From: Agilicoccus flavus
Lineage (GTDB): Bacteria; Actinomycetota; Actinomycetes; Actinomycetales; Dermatophilaceae
Reading direction: 5' to 3'
Assembly (NCBI RefSeq): GCF_014857905.1
Contig: NZ_JACYXE010000008.1
Span: forward strand, 1-64,000
Length of the DNA: 64,000 bases
Shown here in pieces: positions 26,601 through 34,917 of this stretch. A program made the position numbers and the translations under genes. The notes beneath the pieces are model-generated. The model did not search any database, was not told the DNA's origin, and was given only the letters and a program-made list of their open reading frames with translations. The stretch's first letter is position 1, and each line of letters opens with the position of its first letter.

Positions 26601-27660
26601 GCCGCCCGACGCCTGGGACCCGTCCCGGCTGCCCGACCACCTGCGCATCACCTTCCGCGTCGAGGGGCCGGCGCGCCGCGTCCTCGGGGAGGGCAAGGAC
26701 CTGGCCGACCTGCAGGAGCGCCTGGCCCCGCAGGTGGCCACGACGGTGTCGCAGGCGGCAGCCCGGGCGGGGCTGGAGCGCAGCGGGCTGCGGGCCTGGG
26801 ACTTCGAGGCCCTGCCGGACACGTTCGAGCAGCGCCGCGGCGAGCGCAGCGTCCGCGGGTTCCCCGCCCTCGTCGACACCGGCGACGCCGTGGACGTCCG
26901 CGTCCTGCCCAGCGCCCAGGAGCAGCGGGACGCGACCCGCCTCGGCGTGCGCCGGCTGCTCCTGCTCAACACGACTGTCCCCTGGAAGCGGATCCTCGGC
27001 CTGCTGACGAACGCCCAGCGCCTCGCCCTCGGCAACAACCCGCACGGCGGGATGCAGGAACTCCTCGACGACTGCCTCGCGGCCGCGGTCGACGCCATCG
27101 CTGCCCGGGCGCCCGGGGGAGTGCACGACCGCGAGGCGTTCGAGGACCGGCTGGCCGCGGTGCGGCGCGAGGTCGTCCCGACCGTCATCGAGATCGTCGA
27201 ACTCGTCCACCCCGTCCTCGACCGGGCGCTCGCGGTCCGCCTCGAGCTCGATCGGGCGGGGACGTCGTCCACGGCCGCCCTGCGGCGCGACCTCGAGTCG
27301 CAGCTGGCCGGCCTCGTGTACCCGGGCTTCGTCGCCGACACCGGCCTCGAGCGGCTCCGCCACCTGCCGCGCTACCTCGCCGGCATGCTCGAGCGTCTCG
27401 AGAAGGGCCCGGCGGACATCGCGCGCGACGCGGCCCACACCCGGCTCGTCGCCGACCTCGACGCCGCCCGGACCGAGCTCGTCGCGTCGCTGCCCGCGGC
27501 CGATCGCACCGCGCCCGACGTCGTCGCCCTGCGCTGGCGGCTCGAGGAGTTGCGCGTCTCCCTCTTCGCGCAGCGCCTCGGCACCGCGGCGCCGGTGTCC
27601 GAGAAGCGCATCCGCGCCGAGCTCGCGGCGGCCCGGGCAGCGCACGCTCGGACCCGCTGA
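23602..27660 (+). CDS. hrpA: ATP-dependent RNA helicase HrpA
   Basis: A 1352-residue DEAH-box helicase. A disordered Arg/Gly/Pro-rich N-terminal tail (about 75 residues) precedes the helicase core: Walker A GETGSGKTTQ (about 117-126), TQPRRIAARAVAERVA, DEAH in IIIDEAHERSLNIDFLLGYL (about 214-217), SATID, and the C-terminal motif VI QRSGRCGRVADGIAVRLYS. The HA2/OB-fold domains and the long HrpA-specific C-terminal region (DUF3418) follow. HrpA acts on mRNA and has been linked to release of stalled ribosomes. Length matches the HrpA subfamily of about 1300 residues. It stands alone. Confidence 0.95.
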   Translation: MPENPPTPDAPRPAAQGRSGARGRGRRRGGGTGRAERAGGPERSGGPERAGRRGPRSPERDTPAQREARARRREQAQQARRAGLDALTLTFPEDLPVSARREEIAAAIRDHQVVVVAGETGSGKTTQLPKICLELGRGVDGLIGHTQPRRIAARAVAERVAEELDVELGGAVGYQVRFTDVSSAGTLVKVMTDGVLLNELQRDRDLRRYDTIIIDEAHERSLNIDFLLGYLRRLLPRRPDLKVVITSATIDPHRFARHFDVGGSPAPVVEVSGRTYPVEIRYRPLVRSRPSRKPGGAPEDVEIDQVTGICEAVEELWTEAAPGHDRDGAGTDILVFCSGEREIRDAAEALTGLNLPATEILPLFGRLSAAEQHRVFERRAAGTRRIVVSTNVAETSLTVPGIRYVVDTGTARISRYSQRTKVQRLPIEPISRASADQRSGRCGRVADGIAVRLYSQEDLEARPRFTDPEILRTNLASVILQMSSLGLGEVASFPFVEKPDPRMVTDGVRLLHELGAIDPQETDPRRRLTGLGRKIARIPADPRLARMLLAADGEGALDEVIVIAAALSLQDVRERPADAQTQADQAHARFRDDRSDFVGVLNLWQYLRDLQREVSGSAFRRRCKAEYLHYLRVREWQDLVSQFRSVAGELGLRRNSGPASPDAVHRALLTGLLSQVGLRDHERRDYLGARGARFAIQPGSALFRKPPDWVMSAELVETSRLWARVNAVTDPAWVEAAAGHLVKRQYSEPTWSRKRAGAVAKERVTLYGVPLAADRPVAFGSIDPAASRDLFIRHALVDGDWDTTHRFFHDNRALIDRLADLESRARRRDILVDDETLVEFYDERLPAEVVSGAHFDTWWKAARREHPDLLTFTEDLVLSEAGDEAVSGLEGDYPHVWTQDELRLRLTYQFEPGADADGVTVHIPIEHLNQVRDVGFDWLVPGLRAELATALVRSLPKTVRKNFVPAPDRAGAALVQADPANGSLVDELARGLYIATGHRVPPDAWDPSRLPDHLRITFRVEGPARRVLGEGKDLADLQERLAPQVATTVSQAAARAGLERSGLRAWDFEALPDTFEQRRGERSVRGFPALVDTGDAVDVRVLPSAQEQRDATRLGVRRLLLLNTTVPWKRILGLLTNAQRLALGNNPHGGMQELLDDCLAAAVDAIAARAPGGVHDREAFEDRLAAVRREVVPTVIEIVELVHPVLDRALAVRLELDRAGTSSTAALRRDLESQLAGLVYPGFVADTGLERLRHLPRYLAGMLERLEKGPADIARDAAHTRLVADLDAARTELVASLPAADRTAPDVVALRWRLEELRVSLFAQRLGTAAPVSEKRIRAELAAARAAHARTR

Positions 27661-27857
27661 CCGCGTCGGCGACCCGCCGGCGGGGATCGCGGCGGAGTTG
27701 AGTCCACGTGACGCAAGATCGACCCGGGAGCGGGAATCGACGCGGCCCGGTCGGCGTTGCCGCCTCTGAGCCCATCGGGCCGTCCGCCGCCCCGCGCAGC
27801 TGTTCGCAGCCGCCGCGCCCGTCGGACCGGATCTCGGCGAGCGGCTCGCCCCTACGG

Positions 27858-27863
27858 CACGAT
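27858..27863 (+). promoter_or_regulatory. -10 element, leaderless promoter of PAC2 gene
   Basis: CACGAT, then 6 nt, then the ATG at 27870. The intervening ggagga is only 1 nt from the ATG. Confidence 0.45.
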
Positions 27864-27869
27864 GGAGGA

Positions 27870-28787
27870 ATGGTGCAGGATCCGGCCCAGCTCTACCGGT
27901 TCGAGACGGACGTCGACGTGCGCTCGGCGCAGGCGCCGACGCTGCTCGTCGCGCTGTCCGGCTTCATGGACGCCGGGCACACCCAACGCCTGCTCGTCGA
28001 CCACCTGCTCGCGACGCTCGACCACCGGGTCGTCGCGACGTTCGACGCCGACCAGCTCCTCGACTACCGCGGTCGTCGCCCGGCGATGACGCTCGAGAGC
28101 GACCACTGGACCCATTACGAGGACCCGACCCTCGCGCTGTACCGGTTCGTCGACGACAAGGGTGCCCCGTTCCTTCTGCTCAGCGGGCTCGAGCCGGACT
28201 TCCAGTGGGAGCGGGTCGTCGAGGCCGTTCGTGGCCTCGTCGGCCTCCTCGGGGTCCGCACGGTGCTGTCGATGCACGGGGTGCCCATGGCGGTGCCGCA
28301 CACGCGTCCGATCGGGGCGACCTACCACGGGAGCAGCGAGGAGCGGCGGTCCGCGCACCCTTCCCCGTTCGGGACGATCCAGGTGCCCGGAAGCCTGGCC
28401 ACGCTCCTCGAGTACCGCCTCGGTGAGCACGGGATCGATGCCGGCGGCCTGTCCGTCCACGTGCCGCACTACCTGGCCCAGTCGGACTTCACGCCCGCGG
28501 CGCTGGCGGCGCTGCAGATGATCGCGGGGGGAACGGGTCTGCACCTGCCGGACTCCGCCCTCGCGCTCGGCGCGGCGCAGACCCTCGACGCCGTCGCGGG
28601 GGAGCTCGCCAACTCGCCCGAGGCCGAGCAGGTGGTCACCGCGCTCGAGACCCAGTACGACGCGTTCGTGCAGCGCCGGTCGTCGGGTCTCCTCGACGAA
28701 CAGGACGGGCAGATGCCGACCGCCGACGAGCTGGGCGCCGAGTTCGAGGCCTTCCTGCGCGGTCAGTTCGGCTCCGACCAGTCGTGA
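27870..28787 (+). CDS. PAC2 family protein (proteasome assembly chaperone-like)
   Basis: A 305-residue cytoplasmic protein of the PAC2 family, actinobacterial relatives of the eukaryotic proteasome assembly chaperone. The role in bacteria is not established; many of these hosts carry a 20S proteasome or remnants of it. Visible blocks are LVALSGFMDAGHTQRLLVDHLL (residues about 26-47), the GLEPDFQWERVVEAVRGL region, the MHGVPMAVPHTRP segment and SVHVPHYLAQSDFTPAALAALQM. The frame is open 54 codons further upstream, but ATG 27870 is chosen by the promoter spacing and family N-terminus. Confidence 0.87.
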   Translation: MVQDPAQLYRFETDVDVRSAQAPTLLVALSGFMDAGHTQRLLVDHLLATLDHRVVATFDADQLLDYRGRRPAMTLESDHWTHYEDPTLALYRFVDDKGAPFLLLSGLEPDFQWERVVEAVRGLVGLLGVRTVLSMHGVPMAVPHTRPIGATYHGSSEERRSAHPSPFGTIQVPGSLATLLEYRLGEHGIDAGGLSVHVPHYLAQSDFTPAALAALQMIAGGTGLHLPDSALALGAAQTLDAVAGELANSPEAEQVVTALETQYDAFVQRRSSGLLDEQDGQMPTADELGAEFEAFLRGQFGSDQS

Positions 28788-28865
28788 AACGCGCGCCCGG
28801 CGGCGGACCGCCGCCGGGCGGTGGTCGGTGGCCGGGCGGTGGTCGTTGGCCGGACGACGCCGGAC

Positions 28866-29666
28866 TCAGACCCGGGTGAAGCGGGCGCGGAAGAACGAGT
28901 AGACGCCGTAGGCGCCGATGCCGAGCGCGACGGCCGTGAGCAGGTAGGGGCCGAAGGGCTGCGCCTCGAGCCAGGCCAGGGCGCCCGAGAGTCCGCGCGA
29001 CGACGCCGCCCGGCCGTCGATCCCGGCCAGCGCCATGAGCACCCCGACGATGACGAGGGCGATGCCCTTGGCCACGTACCCGATGCGCCCCGCGACCACG
29101 GCGAGCGGGCCGGGGTCCCGGACGAGGTCCGCCATGAACCGGGTCGTCGCCCCCTTGTACACGTGGTATACGCCCACACCGACGACGACGATCCCGGCGA
29201 GGACGATGAGGATCCACCCGCCCGGCCACCGCATGACCTGCGCGGTCATCTCGGTGGACTGCGTGCTGCCGCGCTCGCCGAGGCCCCGCGCGAACGAGGC
29301 GGACCCCCAGGCGAGGACCACGTACACGACCGCCTTGGCCACGGCCTTGACGCGCGAGCCGACACCGTCGACGCCGCGCGCGTGCAGGCCGCCGATGGCC
29401 TCCGTGAGCTGCCACAGCGCGAGGCCGGCGAACCCGATCGCGACGACGACGAGGAGGACGGGCCCGGCGGGCAGGTCGGCGAGGGTCGACATGGCCGTCG
29501 ACTGGTCGGCGTCCGCCCGCGCGGGGGTGAAGGCGACCCGCGCGGCGAGGTAGGCGATGAGCAGGTGGATGATGCCGCTGGCGACGTAGCCCGTCCGGGC
29601 CGCGGCCCGGATCGCCGGATGATCGTTGGTGTCGCGCGCCGCCTCGACGACGTCGTGTCCGTCCAC
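28866..29666 (-). CDS. DUF1206 domain-containing membrane protein
   Basis: A 266-residue membrane protein with three repeated units of about 70 residues, each two helices, beginning at AARTGYVASGIIHLLIAYLAARVA, AVAKAVVYVVLAWGSASFARG and AGRIGYVAKGIALVIVGVLMALAG. This is the threefold DUF1206 architecture common in actinobacteria; function unknown. The frame continues open upstream for more than 300 codons, but GTG 29666 is preceded by a GGAG box and gives the proper family start. It is divergent from the EcsC gene. Confidence 0.85.
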   Translation of the reverse strand: MDGHDVVEAARDTNDHPAIRAAARTGYVASGIIHLLIAYLAARVAFTPARADADQSTAMSTLADLPAGPVLLVVVAIGFAGLALWQLTEAIGGLHARGVDGVGSRVKAVAKAVVYVVLAWGSASFARGLGERGSTQSTEMTAQVMRWPGGWILIVLAGIVVVGVGVYHVYKGATTRFMADLVRDPGPLAVVAGRIGYVAKGIALVIVGVLMALAGIDGRAASSRGLSGALAWLEAQPFGPYLLTAVALGIGAYGVYSFFRARFTRV

Positions 29667-29924
29667 CGTGCCCCCACTCCTGACCCGACGGCGCCCGAGA
29701 TCGCGGCGCGCAGTCGGTGTGAACCGCCCATCACCTGGGCAGAGATCTTCAGTGAAGCTGCGGCGACCGCGCACGTCAAACGCCCCACCGGGCCTCGCAG
29801 GGGCCACGCGGAACCACGCGGAACCTTGACGGGCCTGTGGGGACCGGCAGAGGACGTGTGTGAGCTCGCCGACGACCGTCATCCGATCGTCGTCCGGGAG
29901 ACCGGGCGCCAAGAAGGAGTCAAC

Positions 29925-30620
29925 GTGGGAATCTTCGACCGCCGATCCGCGCACGACGAGGCCACGGCCTCCGACGACTCGGCCTTCGGGGCCGCCGGCA
30001 CCCGACTCGTGGAGCGTCTGCTCGACGTCGGCATCGACGGACGCGGCCGGTTCGACTCCGCGGCCGACGTCGCCGCGCAGGCGATGCGCCGCCGGAGCGA
30101 CCCCGAGCGGGCCATCGACGACATCGTCGCCGAGCACCTCAAGCTCGCCGCCGCGGGCGGTTTCGTCACCGGACTGGGCGGCTTCGTGACGCTCCCCGTG
30201 GCGCTGCCCGCCAACGTCGCGGGCTTCTACATCGTCGCGACCCGCATGGCGGCGGCCATCGCCGCCGTACGCGGCTACGACGTCACGGACCCCGCCACCC
30301 GGTCGGCGATCCTGTTGTCCCTCGTGGGGGCCGACGCGGAGGACCTGCTGCGCAAGGCCGGCAAGGCGTCCACCGGCCGCCTCGCCAACCTCGCCGCCGA
30401 GCGCCTGCCGGGGCCGGTCCTCATGGCCGTCAACAAGGGCGTCGGGTTCCGGCTCGTCACGCAGACCGGCAAGCGCGTCTTCAGCCGTTTCGGCCGGGGA
30501 GTGCCGTTCCTCGGCGGCGCCCTCGGGGCCGGTCTCGACACGTGGGCGATGCGCAAGATCGCCGACCACGTGCGCTCCGAGTTCCCGCGCCGCGACACCC
30601 TCGCCCTCGACGCGAGGTGA
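29925..30620 (+). CDS. EcsC family protein
   Basis: A 231-residue protein with the EcsC core: AIDDIVAEHLKLAAAGGFVTGLGGFVTLPVALPANVAGFYIVATRMAAAIAAVRGYDV (about residues 63-120), which contains the amphipathic/membrane-associated region, and a C-terminal GRGVPFLGGALGAGLDTWAMRKIADHVR helix. EcsC proteins are membrane-associated and of unclear function. The GTG at 29925 sits 6 nt after aaggag. It is divergent from the DUF1206 gene. Confidence 0.85.
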   Translation: MGIFDRRSAHDEATASDDSAFGAAGTRLVERLLDVGIDGRGRFDSAADVAAQAMRRRSDPERAIDDIVAEHLKLAAAGGFVTGLGGFVTLPVALPANVAGFYIVATRMAAAIAAVRGYDVTDPATRSAILLSLVGADAEDLLRKAGKASTGRLANLAAERLPGPVLMAVNKGVGFRLVTQTGKRVFSRFGRGVPFLGGALGAGLDTWAMRKIADHVRSEFPRRDTLALDAR

Positions 30621-30683
30621 CCGGACCCCACCACCGCTGAGGTGACGGCGGACCCGGCCCTCCACAGCACATCGCCACCCGGT

Positions 30684-30721
30684 CGCCCCCGTCCGGACTC
30701 CCCAGGTCCGGTGCGGGGGCG
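30684..30721 (+). terminator. Terminator-like hairpin after EcsC gene
   Basis: An outer 8-bp stem (cgcccccg 30684-30691 with cgggggcg 30714-30721) encloses a second short pairing (tccgg with ccgga) in the loop. Confidence 0.5.
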
Positions 30722-30756
30722 CCCGGCTGCCCGGGTGCCACGGTCACCGTGAGGCC

Positions 30757-31950
30757 ATGACGACCTCACCCTCCCCGGGGGCACGCCCGCGTCCCCCGCA
30801 GACCACCTCCCCGAGCACGGGCCGGTTCCTGGCGCAGGTGCTCGCCGCCCTGCGTGGCCCCGCGAACCACACGCTGCGCGGCCCGGCGGGTCGGCCCGAG
30901 AGCGTTCCCGGTTCCCGGGCGCTGGTCTGGGCCACCGTCGGGGCCGGTGCGAGCGGCCCCGCGGCCCTCGCCCGCGTCGACGCGAACACCCACCCCGGCG
31001 ACGACGTCCTCGACGAGGCCGTCCGCCTGTGGACCGGGGTCCCGCCGGGGGCCGGGGTGCTCGTCCTCGGGCTCGAGCTCGGTCCCGTCGACCCGGCGCT
31101 GACCCGGTTGGTCGAGCGGCTGCTCCGCGCCGGCGCGGACGTCCTCGACGTCGTCACCGTCCGCGACGACCGGTGGTGGTCGGCCGCGTGGCCGACCGAT
31201 CCCCTCTCCGACGGGCACCTCCTGCCCGGGATCGAGCGGGTCGACCCCGCCGCCTTCGTCGTGCGGTCCCCGGCGGACCCGGCCGCGCGACGCAGGCGCG
31301 GGGCACGGGCCTGGCGGGCCCTCCTCGACCCGGGGCCGTGCGCCCTCGACGCGTACGTCGACCCGTGGTCCGTCTCCGTCGCCCGCCCGGGACCGCCTCG
31401 CCCCGAGGGTGTCGCACGCGTGGGCGACACCCTGGTCGCACTCGTCGTCGACGCGGTGGCGGCCCTTGAGGACGTGCCGCTGCGCGACGTCGTCGTGGCG
31501 CGGCTCGCGCCGGGCGTCATCCGCGAGGACGAGCTCGATCCCGCGGCCCGCGCGGCGCTGCCGCCGCCGTCGCCCGGCCCGCAGCGCCGGCCCTCCTCCT
31601 CTCCGGCCGCCTCGGCCGCGCCGGGCGACACCCCGGGCGCCCTCGTGGCCGCGGGAACCGGGGCGGGCGCCTCCGGATGCGTGGACGTCGGACCGGCCCG
31701 GCGCCGGCTCGAGGTGCTCGCGCGGCTCTGCCCGACGCAGCGCGCCGCGTCGGTGCACGCCACCCGGGCCGCCGTCCTGTGGTGGGACGGCGACACCGGT
31801 CCGGCGGGCCGGGCCGCCGCGCGCGCCCTGGAGCTCGATCGACGGCATCGGCTCGCGACGCTCGTGAGCGGCCTGATCGCCGCGGGGGTGCATCCCCGCG
31901 GTCCCGGCCCCTCGGCGGCGGGGCGCGGGATGCGGCTCCGACCCGCCTGA
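30757..31950 (+). CDS. DUF4192 domain-containing protein
   Basis: A 397-residue cytoplasmic protein of the actinobacterial DUF4192 family (function unknown). Characteristic parts are the strand GVLVLGLELGPVD, the VTVRDDRWWSAAW segment (about residues 134-146) and a C-terminal helical end ASVHATRAAVLWWDGDTGPAGRAAARALELDRRHRLATLVSGLI (about 333-376). A Pro/Ser/Ala-rich linker (about 270-310) interrupts the domain. The ATG at 30757 follows a GAGG box. It lies in the same direction just before the UspA and sigma factor genes. Confidence 0.8.
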   Translation: MTTSPSPGARPRPPQTTSPSTGRFLAQVLAALRGPANHTLRGPAGRPESVPGSRALVWATVGAGASGPAALARVDANTHPGDDVLDEAVRLWTGVPPGAGVLVLGLELGPVDPALTRLVERLLRAGADVLDVVTVRDDRWWSAAWPTDPLSDGHLLPGIERVDPAAFVVRSPADPAARRRRGARAWRALLDPGPCALDAYVDPWSVSVARPGPPRPEGVARVGDTLVALVVDAVAALEDVPLRDVVVARLAPGVIREDELDPAARAALPPPSPGPQRRPSSSPAASAAPGDTPGALVAAGTGAGASGCVDVGPARRRLEVLARLCPTQRAASVHATRAAVLWWDGDTGPAGRAAARALELDRRHRLATLVSGLIAAGVHPRGPGPSAAGRGMRLRPA

Positions 31951-31965
31951 GGTCGTCGGCCCTGC

Positions 31966-32084
31966 CCGGGGCCTTCGACCACGCCTCAGGCGGTCGACCG
32001 CGCTCCAGGCCGTCGACCGCGCTCGGGGCCTTCGACCGTGCTCGGGGCCGTCGACCGTGCTCGGGCCTTCGACCGCGCCTCAGC
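31966..32084. repeat. Six imperfect 19-bp tandem repeats
   Basis: Each unit carries a TCGACC core preceded by a CCT/CCG/CGG variant, within a consensus close to tcggggccgtcgaccgtgc. The cores start at 31975, 31994, 32013, 32032, 32051 and 32069, so the period is 19, 19, 19, 19 and 18. The array fills most of the gap between the DUF4192 stop and the UspA promoter region. Confidence 0.8.
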
Positions 32085-32170
32085 GCGAGTCGCTGCCGAC
32101 GGCGCCGGGGTTCGGTACGGTTCTGGGGAGCGTTCCCGGTCGGCGGGGGCACTGGCGCAGGAGGACGAAC

Positions 32171-32575
32171 GTGGCGGTCGTGGTGGGTTATGTGCCGACG
32201 AAGGAAGGGCGCGCCGCGCTGCGCCGGGCCGCGGAGGAGTGCCGCCTGCGGTCGACGAAGCTCGTCGTCGTCAGTTCTGCCCGCGGCGGGAGGAACCTCG
32301 ACTCCAAGGACGTCGCCCAGTTCGACTCACTGCTCGACGAGGTGCGCGGCATGCTGGCCGAGTCGTCGGTGGAGCACGAGGAGCGCCAGTTCGTGCGGGG
32401 CAACGAGCCGGCGGAGGACCTCATCGCGGTCGCCGACGAGGTCGGCGCCGACATGATCGTCATCGGGCTGCGCAAGCGCACCCCGGTGGGCAAGCTGCTG
32501 CTCGGCTCGAACGCGCAGCGCATCCTCCTCGAGGCGTCCTGCGCGGTCCTCGCCGTCAAGGCCGAGGACGACTGA
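32171..32575 (+). CDS. Universal stress protein (UspA family)
   Basis: A 134-residue single-domain Usp. The N-terminal strand VAVVVGYVPTKEGRAALRRAAEE is followed by the C-terminal nucleotide-binding signature ADMIVIGLRKRTPVGKLLLGSNAQRILLEASCAVLAVK (about residues 94-131), which matches the ATP-binding G-2x-G-9x-G(S/T) type only loosely (RKRTPVGKLLLGS). The GTG at 32171 follows a near-perfect aggagga box. It probably binds a nucleotide and helps survival in growth arrest. Confidence 0.87.
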   Translation: MAVVVGYVPTKEGRAALRRAAEECRLRSTKLVVVSSARGGRNLDSKDVAQFDSLLDEVRGMLAESSVEHEERQFVRGNEPAEDLIAVADEVGADMIVIGLRKRTPVGKLLLGSNAQRILLEASCAVLAVKAEDD

Positions 32576-32945
32576 GCGTCCGCCCCTCGGCGCGGCGACA
32601 CGCACCGGGCGTCCCCGCTTCCGGAAGAATCCGAGTCGGGCCCGCTGACCTGGCACGACGGTCGATCCCGCGCCCCCCGCCCCGTCCCGCCGGACGGGCC
32701 CGGCGGCGCGAACACGGACGAGCGTTTTATAATGGAAAGCGGACCACGCCGACAGCGCGACGCGATCCGCCGTGACGACACCACCGAGACGTACTCCCGA
32801 CGAGCGTCGAACCGTCCCGGTCGGCCGGAACATCGTGCGGCGCGCCGACGTTGCCCACGCCGTACCACCATCCCCGAAAGGCACGCGATCGCCCGTCGTC
32901 AGACGCCTGTTCGCACCTTGTCGACGTCCATACACGAAAGGTGAC
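32576..32945 (+). promoter_or_regulatory. Promoter and leader region of the principal sigma factor gene
   Basis: A 370-nt gap. A perfect TATAAT (32728-32733), flanked by T-rich gtttt, is the most AT-rich spot for kilobases. No good -35 is seen at 17-18 bp. A transcript from about 32740 would have a leader of about 200 nt before GTG 32946. The leader has two similar gaaaggnac segments (around 32875 and 32936); the second is the probable ribosome-binding site. The frame is open from ATG 32772, but the added 58 residues are not protein-like. Confidence 0.6.
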
Positions 32946-34637
32946 GTGCTGCTCGTGGCGACCAGCCCCACATCTGCCCCCGCGAACTCCGGAGCGGCGA
33001 CCAAGCCGCTGCCCGCCGAGTTCTCGCACCCCGCCCTCCAGGAGCTGCTGAAGGTCGGGACCGGTCGCGGGAGCGTCGACAGCACCGAGGTGAAGAACGC
33101 CCTCGAATCCGCCGCGTTGACGCCCGCGCGTCAGAAGGCCGTGCTCCGCGCCCTCGAGGGTCAGGGCGTGCACATCACCCTCGACACCGAGCACGCCGCC
33201 CAGGCCGTGACGACCGGCCGCAAGCGTGCCGCCGCGAAGAAGACGGCGAAGCCCGCCCCGGCCAAGCCCGCCACGAAGTCCGCGTCCGCGAAGACGGCGG
33301 CGGCGAGCGGAACCCCGGCGGGGGCGCCGGCGAGTGCCGAGCCGGCGGACGAGACCCCCGCGGCCCCGGCCCGGAAGACGGCCGCCAAGACCGCCGCGAA
33401 GCCGGCCGCGAAGACCGCGACGAAGGCGGCCGCCAAGAAGGCGGCGACGTCGTCCGCCCAGAGCGCGGTCAAGGCCGCGGCCAAGGCGGGGGGTGCCGAC
33501 GAGCCGGGAGCGCCCGAGGAGCCCGTCGACGTCGTGGTCGAGGACCTCGAGGTGGAGCTCGAGGCCGTCGCCGAGGAGGTCGACCCCAAGGGCGACGACG
33601 CGAAGGCGGTCGCCGCGAAGGGCAAGCCCGGCGATAAGGCGCCCGAGGAGGGCGCCGGCGAGTCCGGGTTCGTCCTGCGCGAGGACGACGAGGAGGACGC
33701 GCCCGCTCAGCAGGTGATCACCGCGGGCGCGACGGCCGACCCGGTCAAGGACTACCTCAAGCAGATCGGCAAGGTCGCGCTCCTCAACGCCGAGCAGGAG
33801 GTCGAGCTCGCGAAGCGCATCGAGGCCGGGCTGTTCGCGGAGGAGAAGCTCAAGGCCGCCGACGGGATGGACACCAAGCTCAAGCGCGAGCTGTGGTGGA
33901 TCTCGCAGGACGGCAAGAACGCGAAGAACCACCTCCTCGAGGCCAACCTGCGGCTCGTCGTCTCCCTCGCCAAGCGGTACACGGGGCGCGGGATGCTCTT
34001 CCTCGACCTCATCCAGGAGGGCAACCTCGGCCTCATCCGGGCCGTCGAGAAGTTCGACTACACCAAGGGCTTCAAGTTCTCCACGTACGCGACGTGGTGG
34101 ATCCGTCAGGCCATCACCCGCGCCATGGCCGACCAGGCCCGCACAATTCGTATCCCGGTGCACATGGTCGAGGTCATCAACAAGCTCGCCCGCGTGCAGC
34201 GGCAGATGCTCCAGGATCTCGGTCGGGAGCCGACCCCGGAGGAGCTCGCCAAGGAGCTCGACATGACACCCGAGAAGGTCGTCGAGGTTCAGAAGTACGG
34301 CCGCGAGCCGATCTCGTTGCACACGCCGCTGGGTGAGGACGGCGACTCCGAGTTCGGCGACCTCATCGAGGACTCCGAGGCGGTCGTCCCGGCCGACGCG
34401 GTGAGCTTCACGCTCCTGCAGGAGCAGTTGCACTCGGTGCTCGACACGCTCTCCGAGCGCGAGGCGGGCGTCGTCTCCATGCGGTTCGGTCTCACGGACG
34501 GTCAGCCGAAGACGCTCGACGAGATCGGCAAGGTCTACGGCGTGACGCGCGAGCGCATCCGCCAGATCGAGAGCAAGACGATGAGCAAGCTGCGCCACCC
34601 GTCGCGGAGCCAGGTGCTGCGCGACTACTTGGACTGA
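32946..34637 (+). CDS. sigA: Principal RNA polymerase sigma factor (RpoD/SigA/HrdB type)
   Basis: A 563-residue primary sigma-70 factor. A region 1.1-like start ([33 protein letters not shown]) is followed by a long Lys/Ala/Pro-rich and then acidic low-complexity stretch (about residues 90-255). Region 1.2 is [31 protein letters not shown]; region 2 is [74 protein letters not shown], for -10 recognition. Region 4.2 has [13 protein letters not shown], for -35 recognition. GTG 32946 is favoured by the aaagg box; GTG 32955 is possible. A tandem repeat begins at its final codons. Confidence 0.93.
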   Translation: MLLVATSPTSAPANSGAATKPLPAEFSHPALQELLKVGTGRGSVDSTEVKNALESAALTPARQKAVLRALEGQGVHITLDTEHAAQAVTTGRKRAAAKKTAKPAPAKPATKSASAKTAAASGTPAGAPASAEPADETPAAPARKTAAKTAAKPAAKTATKAAAKKAATSSAQSAVKAAAKAGGADEPGAPEEPVDVVVEDLEVELEAVAEEVDPKGDDAKAVAAKGKPGDKAPEEGAGESGFVLREDDEEDAPAQQVITAGATADPVKDYLKQIGKVALLNAEQEVELAKRIEAGLFAEEKLKAADGMDTKLKRELWWISQDGKNAKNHLLEANLRLVVSLAKRYTGRGMLFLDLIQEGNLGLIRAVEKFDYTKGFKFSTYATWWIRQAITRAMADQARTIRIPVHMVEVINKLARVQRQMLQDLGREPTPEELAKELDMTPEKVVEVQKYGREPISLHTPLGEDGDSEFGDLIEDSEAVVPADAVSFTLLQEQLHSVLDTLSEREAGVVSMRFGLTDGQPKTLDEIGKVYGVTRERIRQIESKTMSKLRHPSRSQVLRDYLD

Positions 34638-34840
34638 CGAACACGCAGCGGAGGGTGCGCCCGAGCGTAGCGAGTGTGCGCCCGTAGCGGAGTGGAGGAA
34701 GTCCGAGCTGAGGTATGGACTGACGAACACGCAGCGGAGGGTGCGCGCGAGCGTAGCGAGTGTGCGCCCGTAGCGGAGTGGAGGAAGTCCGAGCTGAGGT
34801 ATGGACTGACGAACACGCAGCGGAGGGTGCGCGCGAGCGT
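34631..34840. repeat. 86-bp tandem repeat (2.4 copies) starting at the sigma factor stop codon
   Basis: Copies start at 34631, 34717 and 34803 (period exactly 86). The first two differ at one base; the third stops after 38 bases. The unit begins ggactgacgaac, so the first copy includes the last codon and TGA of the sigma gene. It contains words such as gagcgtagcgag and gtagcggagtgg. No spacers separate the copies. Confidence 0.95.
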
Positions 34841-34849
34841 GACGTGAGG

Positions 34850-34879
34850 ACGGCCCGGTGCCCGTGGGCACCGGGCCGT
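34850..34879 (+). terminator. Strong terminator hairpin after the sigma factor gene and repeat
   Basis: A 14-bp perfect inverted repeat (34850-34863 with 34866-34879) with a 2-nt centre, followed by cgtccgtcc. It is also placed to stop transcription from the convergent pemK-like gene. Confidence 0.7.
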
Positions 34880-34917
34880 CGTCCGTCCCGGGCCCGGCCA
34901 GGGTCGGCCTGCGCCGG

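Noticed and set aside
29667-30665. N-terminal extension of the DUF1206 gene over the EcsC gene
   Set aside because: It is the antisense of EcsC. GTG 29666 has a ribosome-binding site and begins the DUF1206 domain.
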